DNA from: 3-1-20CM-4-69-9 sp963833655
Lineage (GTDB): Bacteria > Actinomycetota > Thermoleophilia > Gaiellales > Gaiellaceae
Assembly: GCA_963833655.1 (NCBI GenBank)
Contig: CAWHYL010000007.1
Coordinates: 434,001-498,000, forward strand
Reading direction: 5' to 3'
DNA length: 64,000 nt
Each line of letters starts with the position of its first letter. Position 1 is the stretch's first letter. The notes below the pieces were generated by a model, which did no database searches, had not been told where the DNA came from, and saw nothing but the letters and a program-made list of their open reading frames with translations. This document shows positions 1 through 7,822 of the stretch, piece after piece. A program made the translations under genes and the position numbers.

Positions 1-137
1 ACGCAGTGATCGAGATTGACGAGTTCGTCGACGAGCTGCATCGCAACTACCACCGCGTGGACGGCTATCCGTTGAAGGAGAAACTCAGGGAGGCACGTGA
101 ACGAGCAGGAACAGCAGCTCCTGCTGCAAATCGCTGA
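1..137 (+). CDS. C-terminal end of an upstream Paa-operon gene, probably paaA (5' truncated)
   Basis: Only the last 44 codons are present; the frame is open from base 3 and stops with TGA inside the next gene. The visible residues (EFVDELHRNYHRVDGYPLK and onward) are charged and helical, and fit the tail of a ferritin-like monooxygenase subunit. The assignment rests on context: paaC and paaD follow immediately, and paaA or paaB normally precedes them. It overlaps paaC by about 40 bases, suggesting translational coupling. Too little sequence remains to prove the family. Confidence 0.5.
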   Translation, partial: AVIEIDEFVDELHRNYHRVDGYPLKEKLREARERAGTAAPAANR

Positions 138-675
138 CGACGAGCTCGTCCTCGGCTGGCGCGACTCGGAGTGGACCGGCATCGCGCCGCTCCTCGAGGA
201 GGACGTCGCCTTCTCGTCGATCGCGCAGAACGAGATCGGCCATGCACGCGCGCTGTACGAGCTCGTGGCCCGCGAGCGCGGCACGACCGCCGACGAGCTC
301 GCGTTCGACCGGGCACCTGACGAGTACCGCAACTCGCGCCTCGTCGAGCTGCGGCTGCTCGACTGGGAGAAGACGATCGCACGCCACTGGCTCTACGAGC
401 AGGCCGACGCGGAGCGGCTCGAGCGGCTGAAGCAGTCCGAGGACGCGGAGGTCTCCGGACTCGCGGCGAAGATCGACCGCGAGGAGGCGTACCACCGCAT
501 GCACGCCGAGATGTGGTTCGACCGGCTGAAGGACGAGCCGCGGTTCACGAGCGCGCTCGACGAGCTCCGGCCGTTGTTGGACGAGGGACGGCAAGAGCAC
601 ACACCCGAGCTGGGCGAGCTCTGGGAGGAGATGACGATCGTGCGCCGCTCGCAGCCGGCGGGGACGACGTGGTGA
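97..675 (+). CDS. paaC: Phenylacetyl-CoA 1,2-epoxidase subunit PaaC
   Basis: Structural ferritin-like subunit of the PaaABCE multicomponent epoxidase, which converts phenylacetyl-CoA to its ring 1,2-epoxide in the cytoplasm. The 192-residue protein carries family features: an acidic N-terminal helix with DELVLGWRDSEWTGIAP (about residues 13-29), QNEIGHARALYEL (about 43-55), and an EEAYHRMHAEMWFDRL helix near 130-145. It is shorter than the usual roughly 250 residues, mostly at the C-terminus. The GTG start is preceded by AGGGAGG at good spacing. It overlaps paaD by four bases (GTGA), so the two are translationally coupled. PaaA, PaaB and PaaE lie outside the window or elsewhere. Confidence 0.9.
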   Translation: MNEQEQQLLLQIADDELVLGWRDSEWTGIAPLLEEDVAFSSIAQNEIGHARALYELVARERGTTADELAFDRAPDEYRNSRLVELRLLDWEKTIARHWLYEQADAERLERLKQSEDAEVSGLAAKIDREEAYHRMHAEMWFDRLKDEPRFTSALDELRPLLDEGRQEHTPELGELWEEMTIVRRSQPAGTTW

Positions 676-1154
676 CCGCGAAGCAGGTCTGGGACGCGCT
701 GGCGGAGATCCCTGACCCCGAGATTCCGGTCATCTCGCTCGTCGACCTCGGCGTGATCCGCGACGTCGGCGTCCAGAACGGCAACGTGCACGTCCGGTTC
801 ACGCCCACGTTCCTCGGCTGCCCGGCGCTCGAGGTGATGCGCGACGCGATGGCGGAGCGGATTCGTGCCCTCGGTGCGGAGCCCGAGATCGAAGTGCTCA
901 CCGACGACTCCTGGTCGACCGACCGCATCACGCCCGCGGGACGGGAGAAGCTGCGCACCGCGGGCTTCGCGCCACCGGCGCCGCGCGAAGCGTCCGCGCC
1001 GACGCTCGTTCAGCTGCAGTCGAACGTCTTCCGCTGTCCGTACTGCGGCTCGACCGACACGCGGCTCGACAACATCTTCGGGCCGACGCCCTGCCGGTCG
1101 CTGCGCTACTGCTCGAGCTGCAGACAGCCGTTCGAGCAGTTCAAGACGATCTAG
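672..1154 (+). CDS. paaD: Phenylacetate degradation Fe-S/zinc-ribbon assembly protein PaaD
   Basis: PaaD belongs to the MIP18/DUF59 group and is thought to help mature the iron centre of the phenylacetyl-CoA epoxidase. The N-terminal half is the DUF59 domain (VWDALAEIPDPEIPVISLVD and the conserved FTPTFLGCPALEVM segment). The C-terminal 40 residues form a zinc ribbon with CPYC, PTPC and CSSC cysteines, which separates PaaD from plain SufT-like proteins. The start is the GTG overlapping the paaC stop; a longer upstream reading would run through paaC and is not credible. The 160-residue length is normal. It ends four bases into the convergent methyltransferase gene. Confidence 0.92.
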   Translation: MTAKQVWDALAEIPDPEIPVISLVDLGVIRDVGVQNGNVHVRFTPTFLGCPALEVMRDAMAERIRALGAEPEIEVLTDDSWSTDRITPAGREKLRTAGFAPPAPREASAPTLVQLQSNVFRCPYCGSTDTRLDNIFGPTPCRSLRYCSSCRQPFEQFKTI

Positions 1155-2614
1155 GGCGCAATGACGAGAGCGCCGAGCTCGAGCAGGTCGCGCACGGCGT
1201 CGACTGCGTCGCGTTCCAGCCCAGCGCGCTCCGTCGCCGAGAGGTCGAGCCTGTCGGCGACCGTAGCGACCACATCACCGAGCGACAGGCGGCCGTCGAG
1301 CGACGCGACGATGTCGAGCACCTCGGGTTCGACGTCGACGACGGCGTGCATTCCTTCGCACAGCCGAATCCTCGCTTCGACGATCGCGGCCTCGCCGTCG
1401 TCCGGCTCGAGCTCCTGTTCCAGCGACAGAGCAATCCCGAGCGAGAGTCGCTCTTCGAGCAAGTCGCCGTCTTCGTCGAGAGCCGACAGTCGCTCACGTG
1501 CAGCGAACGCCTGCCGGATCTGCTCGTCGGCAACGTCCAGGTCGTCGTCGTCGATCGTGTCGACGCGCGCCTCGCCTCCGCCTGGGCGCTTGTGCAGCAG
1601 CACAGCGCCTTCGCTGATCCAGCGCACGCCCAACCGCTCGAAGTACGCCGTCCACTCGTCGAGCGCGCGGCCGAATGCCTCCCCCTCGAGGTGGGAGTTC
1701 CACGACGTCGCGTGACTGACCGGGTCAGCGTCCCAGATCGCCAGGATCCAGCTGTCGCAGCCCGTCCCGTCGGTCCACTCGAACGCGTGCTCGTCCGGCG
1801 CGTTCTGGTCGTGGGCGAGCCAGCTCACGAGCAGCGTCGCGTACCCGCCGTCCGTCAGATGCGCGGCGGCGTCCCGTACCACTCGCGCCGAGAAGTCGTC
1901 GGCCTCGAAGCCTGAGTCGCGGTACGCCCATCGGCTCTCGGGTGAGACCACGTACGGCGCGTTGCACGTGATCAGGTCGAATGTCTCGCCTGCGACCGGC
2001 TCGAAGAGGCTGCCGTGGCGGCACTCGACGTTCGTCACTCCGTTCAGCACCGCATTCAGCTCGGTGAACGCGAGGGCGCGCTGATTGACGTCGGTCGCGA
2101 CGACGTGGCCGGCGTGTCCGGCGGCGAGCAGCGCGTGGACGCCGCTCCCGGTGCCGACGTCGAGCGCCCGTTCGACTCGCGGACGCGGCGTGAGCGAGTC
2201 ACAGACGCGCGAGGTCGGCGTGTAGACCGCAACGTAGTCCGCCGGGTCGTCGCCCTGCGCATAGCCGTCTCCTGTTATGAGGAGCGGCCCGACGGGGAGC
2301 ATCCGCACGCGCGGCACGACCTCGTCGCCGACCGTCGCGAGCCCGATCGTCTCGAGCGCGTCGACGCCACGTTGGCCGAGCGCCTCGACTGCCGCGAGCG
2401 TCGGCACTGCACGCTGCAGGAGGAGCAGGCGGATCACCGTCGCGACGCGGGTGTGCGGCAGTCGCCGCTCGTCTGCAGCCGCATCCTCCTCGGCGCCGCC
2501 GGCGGCGTCTTCGCCGAGCAGCTCGTGCACGGCCGACTCCGAATAGCCGACCTGGCGGAGCGCGTCGCGCAGGGTCTCGGCGGCAACCGTGTCCGGTCTG
2601 GGAAAGTTGACCAC
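1151..2614 (-). CDS. SAM-dependent methyltransferase with extra N- and C-terminal domains (PrmC/HemK-like core)
   Basis: A 487-residue cytoplasmic protein with a class I methyltransferase core: the SAM-binding motif ALDVGTGSGVHALL near residues 150-163 and the catalytic NAPYV near 218-222, the counterpart of NPPY in N5-glutamine and adenine methyltransferases. About 140 residues precede the core and about 130 acidic residues follow it; the acidic tail (DTIDDDDLDVADEQ) looks like a separate C-terminal domain. This three-part arrangement is common in actinobacterial uncharacterised methyltransferases. NAPY suggests a planar amide or aromatic amine substrate, but the target is unknown. It starts with GTG and converges on paaD with a four-base overlap. 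Confidence 0.8.
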   Translation of the reverse strand: MVNFPRPDTVAAETLRDALRQVGYSESAVHELLGEDAAGGAEEDAAADERRLPHTRVATVIRLLLLQRAVPTLAAVEALGQRGVDALETIGLATVGDEVVPRVRMLPVGPLLITGDGYAQGDDPADYVAVYTPTSRVCDSLTPRPRVERALDVGTGSGVHALLAAGHAGHVVATDVNQRALAFTELNAVLNGVTNVECRHGSLFEPVAGETFDLITCNAPYVVSPESRWAYRDSGFEADDFSARVVRDAAAHLTDGGYATLLVSWLAHDQNAPDEHAFEWTDGTGCDSWILAIWDADPVSHATSWNSHLEGEAFGRALDEWTAYFERLGVRWISEGAVLLHKRPGGGEARVDTIDDDDLDVADEQIRQAFAARERLSALDEDGDLLEERLSLGIALSLEQELEPDDGEAAIVEARIRLCEGMHAVVDVEPEVLDIVASLDGRLSLGDVVATVADRLDLSATERAGLERDAVDAVRDLLELGALVIAP

Positions 2615-2678
2615 GGACCGTCCTACGCCGCCGTCTCCCCGCGCGAGACCATCTCAGGACGTTAACGCCCTGGGCGGA

Positions 2679-3731
2679 TCAGGCCTTCGCCGGCGCCTGC
2701 AGCTCGCGCTCGGCCGGCTGGCCGCTGCGAAGCTCGCGGCTGCGCTCGGCCTCCGCGTTGACCTCGGCGCCGAGCAGGAGCGCGACGGCGCTCAGCCACA
2801 GCCACGTCAGCATGATCACCACGGCCGCAAGCGAGCCCCAGGCCTTGTTGTACGACCCGAACCTGCTGACATAGAACGCAAATGCTGCCGACGCGACGAG
2901 CCAGATCACGATCGCGACGACGGCACCAACCGTGAGGAACGCCCAGTGCGGATGCTTCACGTTCGGCGCGAGGTACATCACACCGGCGAACGCGACGAGC
3001 AGCGCCGCGATCAGCAGCGGCCACTGCGCGATCCACCAGACGAGGTGGACGACCGACTTCGCGCCGGTTGCGCTTGCGACCCAGTGCGACAGCTGCGGGC
3101 CGAGGACGAGCAGCCCGAATACGAGTGCGAACGCCACCAACGCGAAGAACGCCATTCCGAGCGCCACGAAGCGACGCCGGACGAAGCCGCGGTTCTCCTC
3201 CCGGCCGTACGCGATGTTCACCGCCCACATGACGTTCTGCATCGCCCCTGTGACGCTCCACACGGCGAGCACGGCGCCGACGCTGAGAAGTGCGACCCCG
3301 GTGCCGTGGTTCTGGGTCAGGTTCTTCAGGCTGCCCTCGAGCAGGCTCGTCGCCTGCCCCGGCATGACGACGCTGAGCTTGTCGATGACCGTCGAGATCG
3401 CATTCGGCCCTGCAACGAGGCTGAAGACGCCGACCGCGACGAGCAGCGCGGCGGGAATCGCCAGGAACGCGTAGTACGCGAGCGCCGCTGCGATGCTCGT
3501 CATGTTGTCGCTGTTGAACCTCTTCAGCGCACGCCGCACGACGGCGGAGTAGTCGCTCCGCGACAAGTCGCGCATGCCCGGTTCGTCGACGCGTGGCTCG
3601 TCGCGCTCGGGTTGCGGCTCTGGTGCCTCGTCCGGCAGCGGCCGCTCCTCGTAGTAGTCGTCACGGTCCGCGCGATCTCGCCTTCTCTGCAGGAGCTTCA
3701 CGCCGCCCAGGTACCCAGGCGCCCCGGTCAC
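2679..3731 (-). CDS. YihY/BrkB-family inner-membrane protein
   Basis: An integral membrane protein of about 350 residues with some six hydrophobic helices. Family hallmarks are the SDNMTSIAAALAYYAFLAI region at the first membrane segment and the segment around VWSVTGAMQNVMWAVNIAYG. The N-terminus is hydrophilic and acidic (DRDDYYEERPLPDEAPEPQP). The physiological role is unsettled; the old ribonuclease BN label is not supported for this family. I chose the GTG 22 bases from the divergent DUF1697 start because earlier starts would run through that gene. The C-terminal tail is charged and probably cytoplasmic. Confidence 0.82.
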   Translation of the reverse strand: MTGAPGYLGGVKLLQRRRDRADRDDYYEERPLPDEAPEPQPERDEPRVDEPGMRDLSRSDYSAVVRRALKRFNSDNMTSIAAALAYYAFLAIPAALLVAVGVFSLVAGPNAISTVIDKLSVVMPGQATSLLEGSLKNLTQNHGTGVALLSVGAVLAVWSVTGAMQNVMWAVNIAYGREENRGFVRRRFVALGMAFFALVAFALVFGLLVLGPQLSHWVASATGAKSVVHLVWWIAQWPLLIAALLVAFAGVMYLAPNVKHPHWAFLTVGAVVAIVIWLVASAAFAFYVSRFGSYNKAWGSLAAVVIMLTWLWLSAVALLLGAEVNAEAERSRELRSGQPAERELQAPAKA

Positions 3732-3753
3732 AAACGCGCGCCACAATGCCGGG

Positions 3754-4293
3754 ATGCCACGCCACGTCGTTCTCCTGCGCGGGATCAACATCGGCTCCCG
3801 CAACCGCATCGCGATGCCGAAGCTCCGGGCCGCGCTCGAGGGGGCAGGGTTCGACGACGTCCGCACCTACCTGCAGAGCGGCAACGTCGTCCTTTCGAGC
3901 CGCGCGAACCCGGCGGACACGGTACGACGTGTCATCGCAGAAGAGTTCGGCCTCGACATCGCCGTCGTGACACGTACACGTGCCGAGATCGCGAAGGTCG
4001 TCGCGCACGACCCGCTGGCGAAGGTCGCAAACGACCCGAAGCGCTACCAGGTCAGCTTCTGCGACCGGAAGCCGTCACGTGACGTCGTGCGCGTCGTCGA
4101 AGCCGCCGCGGCGCCGGGCGAGCAGGTCGTCGTCCACGGACGTGAGATCTATGCCTGGCATCCGGACACGGTCGCCCGGTCGAAGCTCTGGGCGGTCCTC
4201 GCCGGTCAGAAGCTCGGCGTCACTGCGACGGCGCGGAACTGGACAACGGTCCAGAAGCTGCTGCAGCTCGCTGATGCTCCAGCGCCCAGTTGA
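3754..4293 (+). CDS. DUF1697 family protein
   Basis: A 179-residue protein that matches the DUF1697 signature: VVLLRGINIGSRNRIAMPKL at the N-terminus, then FDDVRTYLQSGNVVLSS, and a C-terminal RNWTTVQKLLQLA segment. The family is widespread, cytoplasmic and of unknown biochemical function. The ATG start is preceded by CACAAT six bases upstream, a weak leaderless-type -10 box. The 3' end overlaps the convergent alpha/beta hydrolase by 74 bases, so the last 25 residues of both genes share DNA. Confidence 0.85.
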   Translation: MPRHVVLLRGINIGSRNRIAMPKLRAALEGAGFDDVRTYLQSGNVVLSSRANPADTVRRVIAEEFGLDIAVVTRTRAEIAKVVAHDPLAKVANDPKRYQVSFCDRKPSRDVVRVVEAAAAPGEQVVVHGREIYAWHPDTVARSKLWAVLAGQKLGVTATARNWTTVQKLLQLADAPAPS

Positions 4294-5044
4294 GCGCGGC
4301 GTCCGCGATCTCCTCCCACCCGTCCATGCCGGCCATCAGGTGCGTCCGCCCGTTGTATGTCTTCAGCTCCGTCGGCGAGGGGGCCTTGCTTTGCAGCTCG
4401 AGGACCTTCTGGTTGAGCGAGGGCGGGCTGATGTGATCGAGGCTGCCGGCAATGAGCAGCAGCGGCGGGCGTGCGTCCATGCCGGACTCGACCGAGGCGG
4501 GTGAGCCCAGCGCGTCGAAGAACGGCCGGTTTGCCCCAGGGATGTAGTGCTCGTCGTAGATCCGCTTCGAGTCGGCTTCGCTGAGCGTGTTCGTGAAGCG
4601 GTACCGGAACTGCTGCACCGAGAGCGGGCACAAGCCGTCGCGATTGAACGGATTCTTCAGCGCCGGGAACCCGGACCGGAGCGTCGACAGCGGCAGCACG
4701 AGGATCCCCTTCGGCGGCGCCGTACCGATCGCGACGCCCGCGGCGCCGAGTCCGCGGTTCAGCAAGAGCTGCGCCGTCAGCCCGCCGAAGGAGTGCCCGA
4801 TGATGACCGGCGGCCGGTCGAGGCCCTGGACGACCTGCTCGTAGTGATCGACGATCTGCGCCAGGCGGAGCCCCTTCAGAGCGGACGGATCGCGGCGCGT
4901 CTCCTGCGGATCCTTGACGCCGGGCCAGCCCGGCGCCAGCGCCTCGTAGCCGCGGGCGCGGTAGTACTGAACCCAGTCGTCCCAGCTTCTCGGCGTCATC
5001 CACATGCCGTGGATCAGCACGACGGTCTGTCTCTCAGCGCTCAC
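4220..5044 (-). CDS. Alpha/beta-fold hydrolase
   Basis: A 274-residue serine hydrolase. VVLIHGMWMTPRSWDDW (residues 8-24) is the oxyanion-hole strand and loop, GHSFGG carries the nucleophile Ser85, LLLIAGSLDHISPP supplies the acid Asp, and GRTHLMAGMDGW contains the catalytic His. There is no signal peptide, so it is probably cytoplasmic. The active-site context resembles lipase or haloperoxidase-like hydrolases, and no substrate can be assigned. The C-terminal Ala/Ser-rich tail overlaps the convergent DUF1697 gene. Confidence 0.85.
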   Translation of the reverse strand: MSAERQTVVLIHGMWMTPRSWDDWVQYYRARGYEALAPGWPGVKDPQETRRDPSALKGLRLAQIVDHYEQVVQGLDRPPVIIGHSFGGLTAQLLLNRGLGAAGVAIGTAPPKGILVLPLSTLRSGFPALKNPFNRDGLCPLSVQQFRYRFTNTLSEADSKRIYDEHYIPGANRPFFDALGSPASVESGMDARPPLLLIAGSLDHISPPSLNQKVLELQSKAPSPTELKTYNGRTHLMAGMDGWEEIADAALNWALEHQRAAAASGPLSSSAPSQ

Positions 5045-5105
5045 GAGCGCCTCCCCGGTCGGTGTTTGCGGCCCCGGGCGACTTATCGCATAGTGGCGAG
5101 GGGGA

Positions 5106-5765
5106 ATGCCAGCCTGCCGTCGCCTCTCAGTGCTCGCGGCCGGGCTCGTCGCCGCGGCGGCCTGCGCGTCGGCGCACGCCGCGCAGCCGACGTTCGTCCG
5201 TCACGTGACCAACCCTTGGTTCCCGCTCGAGCCGGGAACGGTGTTCACCTACACGGGCGAGAAGGACGGCGAGCACGGCCGCGACGTCGTGACGGTCACG
5301 CACGGCACGAAGGTGATCCGCGGCGTGCGCTGCACCGCGGTGTCCGACCGGTTGTACGAACGCGGCCGCCTCGCGGAGCGCACGACGGACTGGTACGCGC
5401 AAGACGCTCGCGGCACCGTCTGGTACTTCGGCGAGGTCACGGCGGAGCTGAACGCGGCCGGGAAGGTCACGAGCCGTGACGGCACCTGGCAGGCCGGCGT
5501 TCACGGCGCGCAGGCGGGCATCTTCATGCCGGCGCAGCCGAAGGTCGGCCAGTCGTTTCGGCAGGAGTACCTCGCAGGTCACGCGGACGACCACTTCGCG
5601 GTGATCAAGCTCTCCGGCCGGTCGCTGGTGACGAAGGAATGGACGCCGCTCGAGCCCGACACGCTCGACCACAAGGTCTACGAACGCGGCACCGGCCTCG
5701 TGACCGAGGAGACGGTCAGAGGCGGAAACGAGCGCTGGACGCTTGCCGACGTTCGGCACCGGTAG
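5106..5765 (+). CDS. Secreted protein of unknown function
   Basis: A 219-residue protein with a clear Sec signal peptide (basic MPACRR, a hydrophobic Leu/Ala core, cleavage likely after AHA near residue 25). The mature part begins with VRHVTNPWFPLEPGTVFTY and is rich in beta-strand patterns (VVTVTHGTKVIRGV, DWYAQDARGTVWYFGE). This resembles a family of secreted beta-rich proteins in soil actinobacteria; I know no function. GAGGGGGA precedes the ATG. Its TAG stop lies within the TAGGCT box of the following selenoprotein gene. Confidence 0.75.
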   Translation: MPACRRLSVLAAGLVAAAACASAHAAQPTFVRHVTNPWFPLEPGTVFTYTGEKDGEHGRDVVTVTHGTKVIRGVRCTAVSDRLYERGRLAERTTDWYAQDARGTVWYFGEVTAELNAAGKVTSRDGTWQAGVHGAQAGIFMPAQPKVGQSFRQEYLAGHADDHFAVIKLSGRSLVTKEWTPLEPDTLDHKVYERGTGLVTEETVRGGNERWTLADVRHR

Positions 5766-5768
5766 GCT
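5763..5768 (+). promoter_or_regulatory. -10 box TAGGCT of the selenoprotein gene (leaderless type)
   Basis: TAGGCT fits TANNNT and ends seven bases before ATG 5776. That is the same geometry seen before at least fifteen other genes in this window. It overlaps the upstream stop codon. It independently supports ATG 5776 as a real start of a gene interrupted by TGA. Confidence 0.6.
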
Positions 5769-5775
5769 CGACCTC

Positions 5776-6009
5776 ATGGCGCAGGTCGAGATCTTTTACT
5801 GCCCCGTCTGAAGCGGCTATGACAAACGGGCCGCGAGTCTCGCGGCCGAGCTCAACGGGGCCGGGCACGACGCACGGGTCGTCTCGGGAGAGAAGAGCCA
5901 GTACGACGTCGTCGCCGACGGCGACCTCGTCTTCTCTAAGCAGCGGGAAGGTCGCTGGCCGGAGCCGGCGGAGATTCTGCAGGCACTAGCCGCGGGTAGC
6001 GCGCGGTGA
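5776..6009 (+). CDS. SelW-like (Rdx family, SelT/SelW/SelH) selenoprotein; TGA at codon 12 read as selenocysteine
   Basis: The frame reads 77 codons with one internal TGA (5809-5811). Translated with U there, it gives MAQVEIFYCPVUSGYDKRA at the N-terminus, then YDVVADGDLVFSKQREG and RWPEPAEILQAL. This is the Rdx/SelW fold: beta strand VEI.YC, the CxxU redox motif (C9, U12), a helix rich in Ala/Leu, the DG..VFSK strand and the final helix. Known members use CxxC or CxxU thioredoxin-like chemistry. There is one extra Ser between U12 and the usual GY. A bSECIS-like hairpin starts 17 bases after the TGA, and a leaderless -10 box precedes the ATG. Ordinary gene calling misses it because of the TGA. 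Its 3' end overlaps the convergent DUF4389 gene by 74 bases. Confidence 0.85.
5829..5847 (+). promoter_or_regulatory. Bacterial SECIS-like hairpin for selenocysteine insertion
   Basis: Stem GGCCGCG (5829-5835) pairs perfectly with CGCGGCC (5841-5847) around the five-base loop AGTCT, with two further potential pairs at the loop base. The loop begins 24 nt after the TGA and has G as its second base. Published bacterial SECIS rules ask for a small apical loop 16-37 nt from UGA with a G among its first two bases, so position and loop both fit. SelB binding is inferred. Confidence 0.75.
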
Positions 6010-6538
6010 GCAGCAGCGCGTACGCCGTCGTCTCCAGCTCGTAGCGCAGGCAGAAGGTTCCGAGCTCCTCCAGTCCCGGGGTCGTGCGGCCGAGCGCGAG
6101 GCCTGCGACCCATGCGGGTACAGACGACAGGGTCAACACGACCCGCAGGGCGGTCGCGAGCAGCAGCGGCGGGATGGCGAGCACGGGCCGGAACAGCGTG
6201 ACGAGCCGCGGCTGCCGCGGTCGCTCCGGCAGCTCGATCGCGAACGGGTGCGTCCTCGTGTGAAGAGGGTCCGGGTAGCGCGCGGAGAGCAGGAAGAACC
6301 AGGCGGTCACCTGGCCGACGTACCGCACGAACGCCGCGATGAACCGGTTGAGCCACGGCGGCAGCCGTCCTTCGATCAGCAGCGCGAGCCACGCGACGGC
6401 GACCGCGGGGGCAACAACGAGGCTCCAGACGGTGACGACGATCGCCTGAGGGACGTAGAGGACGACCCGGAACAGGACTGCGAGCCGGCGGCGGCGCAGC
6501 GGCTCGTCGTCGTGCACGCGTAGGCGTTCGTCCGCCAT
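5936..6538 (-). CDS. DUF4389 family membrane protein
   Basis: A 200-residue protein with two hydrophobic blocks (VLFRVVLYVPQAIVVTVW and the VTLFRPVLAIPPLLLATALR region) and the repeated LLSARYPDPLHTR / LLTARYPRLVP pattern typical of DUF4389 proteins. About four membrane helices are likely. Function is unknown in the family. I chose ATG 6538 because homologous sequence begins at MADERLRVHDDEPLRRRR. Its C-terminal 25 codons are antisense to the selenoprotein gene. Confidence 0.78.
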   Translation of the reverse strand: MADERLRVHDDEPLRRRRLAVLFRVVLYVPQAIVVTVWSLVVAPAVAVAWLALLIEGRLPPWLNRFIAAFVRYVGQVTAWFFLLSARYPDPLHTRTHPFAIELPERPRQPRLVTLFRPVLAIPPLLLATALRVVLTLSSVPAWVAGLALGRTTPGLEELGTFCLRYELETTAYALLLTARYPRLVPAESPPAPASDLPAA

Positions 6539-6547
6539 GGGAGCGGG

Positions 6548-6553
6548 TACGGT
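6548..6553 (+). promoter_or_regulatory. -10 box TACGGT before the lipoprotein gene
   Basis: TANNNT-type box with a seven-base gap to GTG 6561, the leaderless geometry used throughout the window. It favours the GTG over the ATG 24 bases upstream. Confidence 0.45.
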
Positions 6554-6560
6554 ACTCCGC

Positions 6561-7001
6561 GTGCGGCGGGCGTACCCCTTGGTGCTCGCGTCGATCTTGG
6601 CCGCAGGTTGCGGCAGCTCCAACAGCTCGCGCCTGACGCGCGACGAGTATGCGTCGAAGGCGGACGCCGTCTGTCAGCAGGTCAAGCAGAAGTCCGACGC
6701 GCTCTCGAGCCCCACGACGCTGCCCGGCCTCGCAAGCGTCGCCGGCCGGCTGCTCCCGTTGCTGCTTGGGGCGAGCGGCGAGCTGCGCGCGCTTCGGCCG
6801 CCCGCCGGCGAGGAAGCAACCGCGAACGCGTGGCTCGACCAGTTCGACGTGACCATCGACGACGTCCGGACGATCCGCGACCGGGCAAAGGCAGGCGACA
6901 GAGCCGGAGTCGGCGCCGCCGCGACACGCGCGCAGCGGCACAACCGGCACGCGAACGAGCTCGCGGGGCAGCTCGGCATGACCGTCTGCTCGAAGGGCTA
7001 G
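6561..7001 (+). CDS. Putative lipoprotein of unknown function
   Basis: A 146-residue protein starting MRRAYPLVLASILAAGCGSS, a type II signal peptide with lipobox LAAGC, so it is predicted to be a membrane-anchored lipoprotein with Cys17 as the lipidated residue. The mature chain is mainly helical, with two further cysteines (DAVCQQV and MTVCSKG) that could form a disulfide. No enzymatic motif is visible. The GTG start is preferred because it gives a normal lipoprotein signal and is preceded by TACGGT at leaderless spacing. The stop overlaps the convergent crotonase stop by four bases (CTAG). Confidence 0.75.
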   Translation: MRRAYPLVLASILAAGCGSSNSSRLTRDEYASKADAVCQQVKQKSDALSSPTTLPGLASVAGRLLPLLLGASGELRALRPPAGEEATANAWLDQFDVTIDDVRTIRDRAKAGDRAGVGAAATRAQRHNRHANELAGQLGMTVCSKG

Positions 7002-7768
7002 GCGCCGCGGAACCGCGGGGGGCGCTTCTCGAGGAAGGCGGCGACGCCTTCCTTGAAGTCGTCGGTCTGTGTCGCCGCCGCCTGCAGCTGCGCCTCCCGC
7101 TCGAGCTGCTCGTCGAGCGTCGCGGTGACCGCATGGTCGAGCAGCCGTTTCGTCATGCCCACGCCGCGCGTGGGCAGCTCGGCAAGTTGCGCCGCCAGCG
7201 TCGCGGCGCGCGCCGCAAGGGCGTCCGACTCCACGACCTCGGAGACGAGGCCCCACCCATGCGCCTCCGCAGCCGTCAGCCGCCTGCCCGAGGCGAGCCA
7301 TTCGAACGCGCGGGCCGGCCCGAGGATGCGCGTGACGAAGTACGACCCGCCGGAGTCCGGGATCAGGCCGATGTTGATGAACGCCGGCACGAAGGTCGCC
7401 GTGTCGGCAGCGATGCGCAGATCGCACGCGCAGGCGAGCGACATGCCCGCGCCGGCCGCGGCGCCGTTCACCGCGGCGATCACCGGCTTCTCGAGCGCGC
7501 GGATCGCGCGCACGTTCGGGTGGTAGTTGTCGCGCAGCCGCGAGCCGATGTCGCCGGGCGCCTCCCGGAACTCGGTCAGGTCTTGACCGACGCAGAAGCC
7601 CCGGCCGGCGCCGGTGACGACGACGGCGCGCACGCCGCCGTCGCGCGCGTCGCGCAGGGCCGCTGCAAGAGCGCGATGCATCGGCGTGTTGAACGCATTG
7701 AGGACGTCCGGACGGTTGAGCGTGATCGTCAGGACGGCGCCATCGCGGCTTGTCTCGACCTCGGCCAT
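6998..7768 (-). CDS. Enoyl-CoA hydratase/isomerase, PaaG-like
   Basis: A 256-residue crotonase. The oxyanion-hole segments are visible: GAGRGFCVGQDLTEF and PVIAAVNGAAAGAGMSLA. The stretch FVPAFINIGLIPDSGG matches the PaaG type, where Asp replaces Glu in the active-site loop of 2-(1,2-epoxy-1,2-dihydrophenyl)acetyl-CoA isomerase. That would place it one step after the epoxidase whose genes open the window, but it is 6 kb away, so PaaG is likely rather than certain. ATG 7768 is chosen because the open frame continues upstream only as antisense to the protease gene. Confidence 0.85.
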   Translation of the reverse strand: MAEVETSRDGAVLTITLNRPDVLNAFNTPMHRALAAALRDARDGGVRAVVVTGAGRGFCVGQDLTEFREAPGDIGSRLRDNYHPNVRAIRALEKPVIAAVNGAAAGAGMSLACACDLRIAADTATFVPAFINIGLIPDSGGSYFVTRILGPARAFEWLASGRRLTAAEAHGWGLVSEVVESDALAARAATLAAQLAELPTRGVGMTKRLLDHAVTATLDEQLEREAQLQAAATQTDDFKEGVAAFLEKRPPRFRGA

Positions 7769-7810
7769 CGGCGGACTTTCGCAGATCGACGCAGCCGCGA
7801 GGGCCGTTGC

Positions 7811-7816
7811 TAGCTT
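7811..7816 (+). promoter_or_regulatory. -10 box TAGCTT before the HtrA-like gene
   Basis: TANNNT box followed by six bases and then ATG 7823, so the message would begin at or within a base or two of the start codon. Confidence 0.5.
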
Positions 7817-7822
7817 GGCCGG

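Noticed and set aside
2589..4082. 497-codon plus-strand open frame over the YihY-type gene
   Set aside because: Arg/His/Asp-rich antisense shadow; the minus strand encodes membrane helices with family motifs.
5809..5811. TGA as an ordinary stop giving an 11-residue peptide or a pseudogene
   Set aside because: Family residues continue in frame after the TGA, a SECIS-like hairpin sits at the right distance, and the stop falls at the redox residue.
5817..7427. 536-codon minus-strand open frame
   Set aside because: Arg/Ala/Gly-rich shadow of the DUF4389, lipoprotein and crotonase genes with no family pattern.
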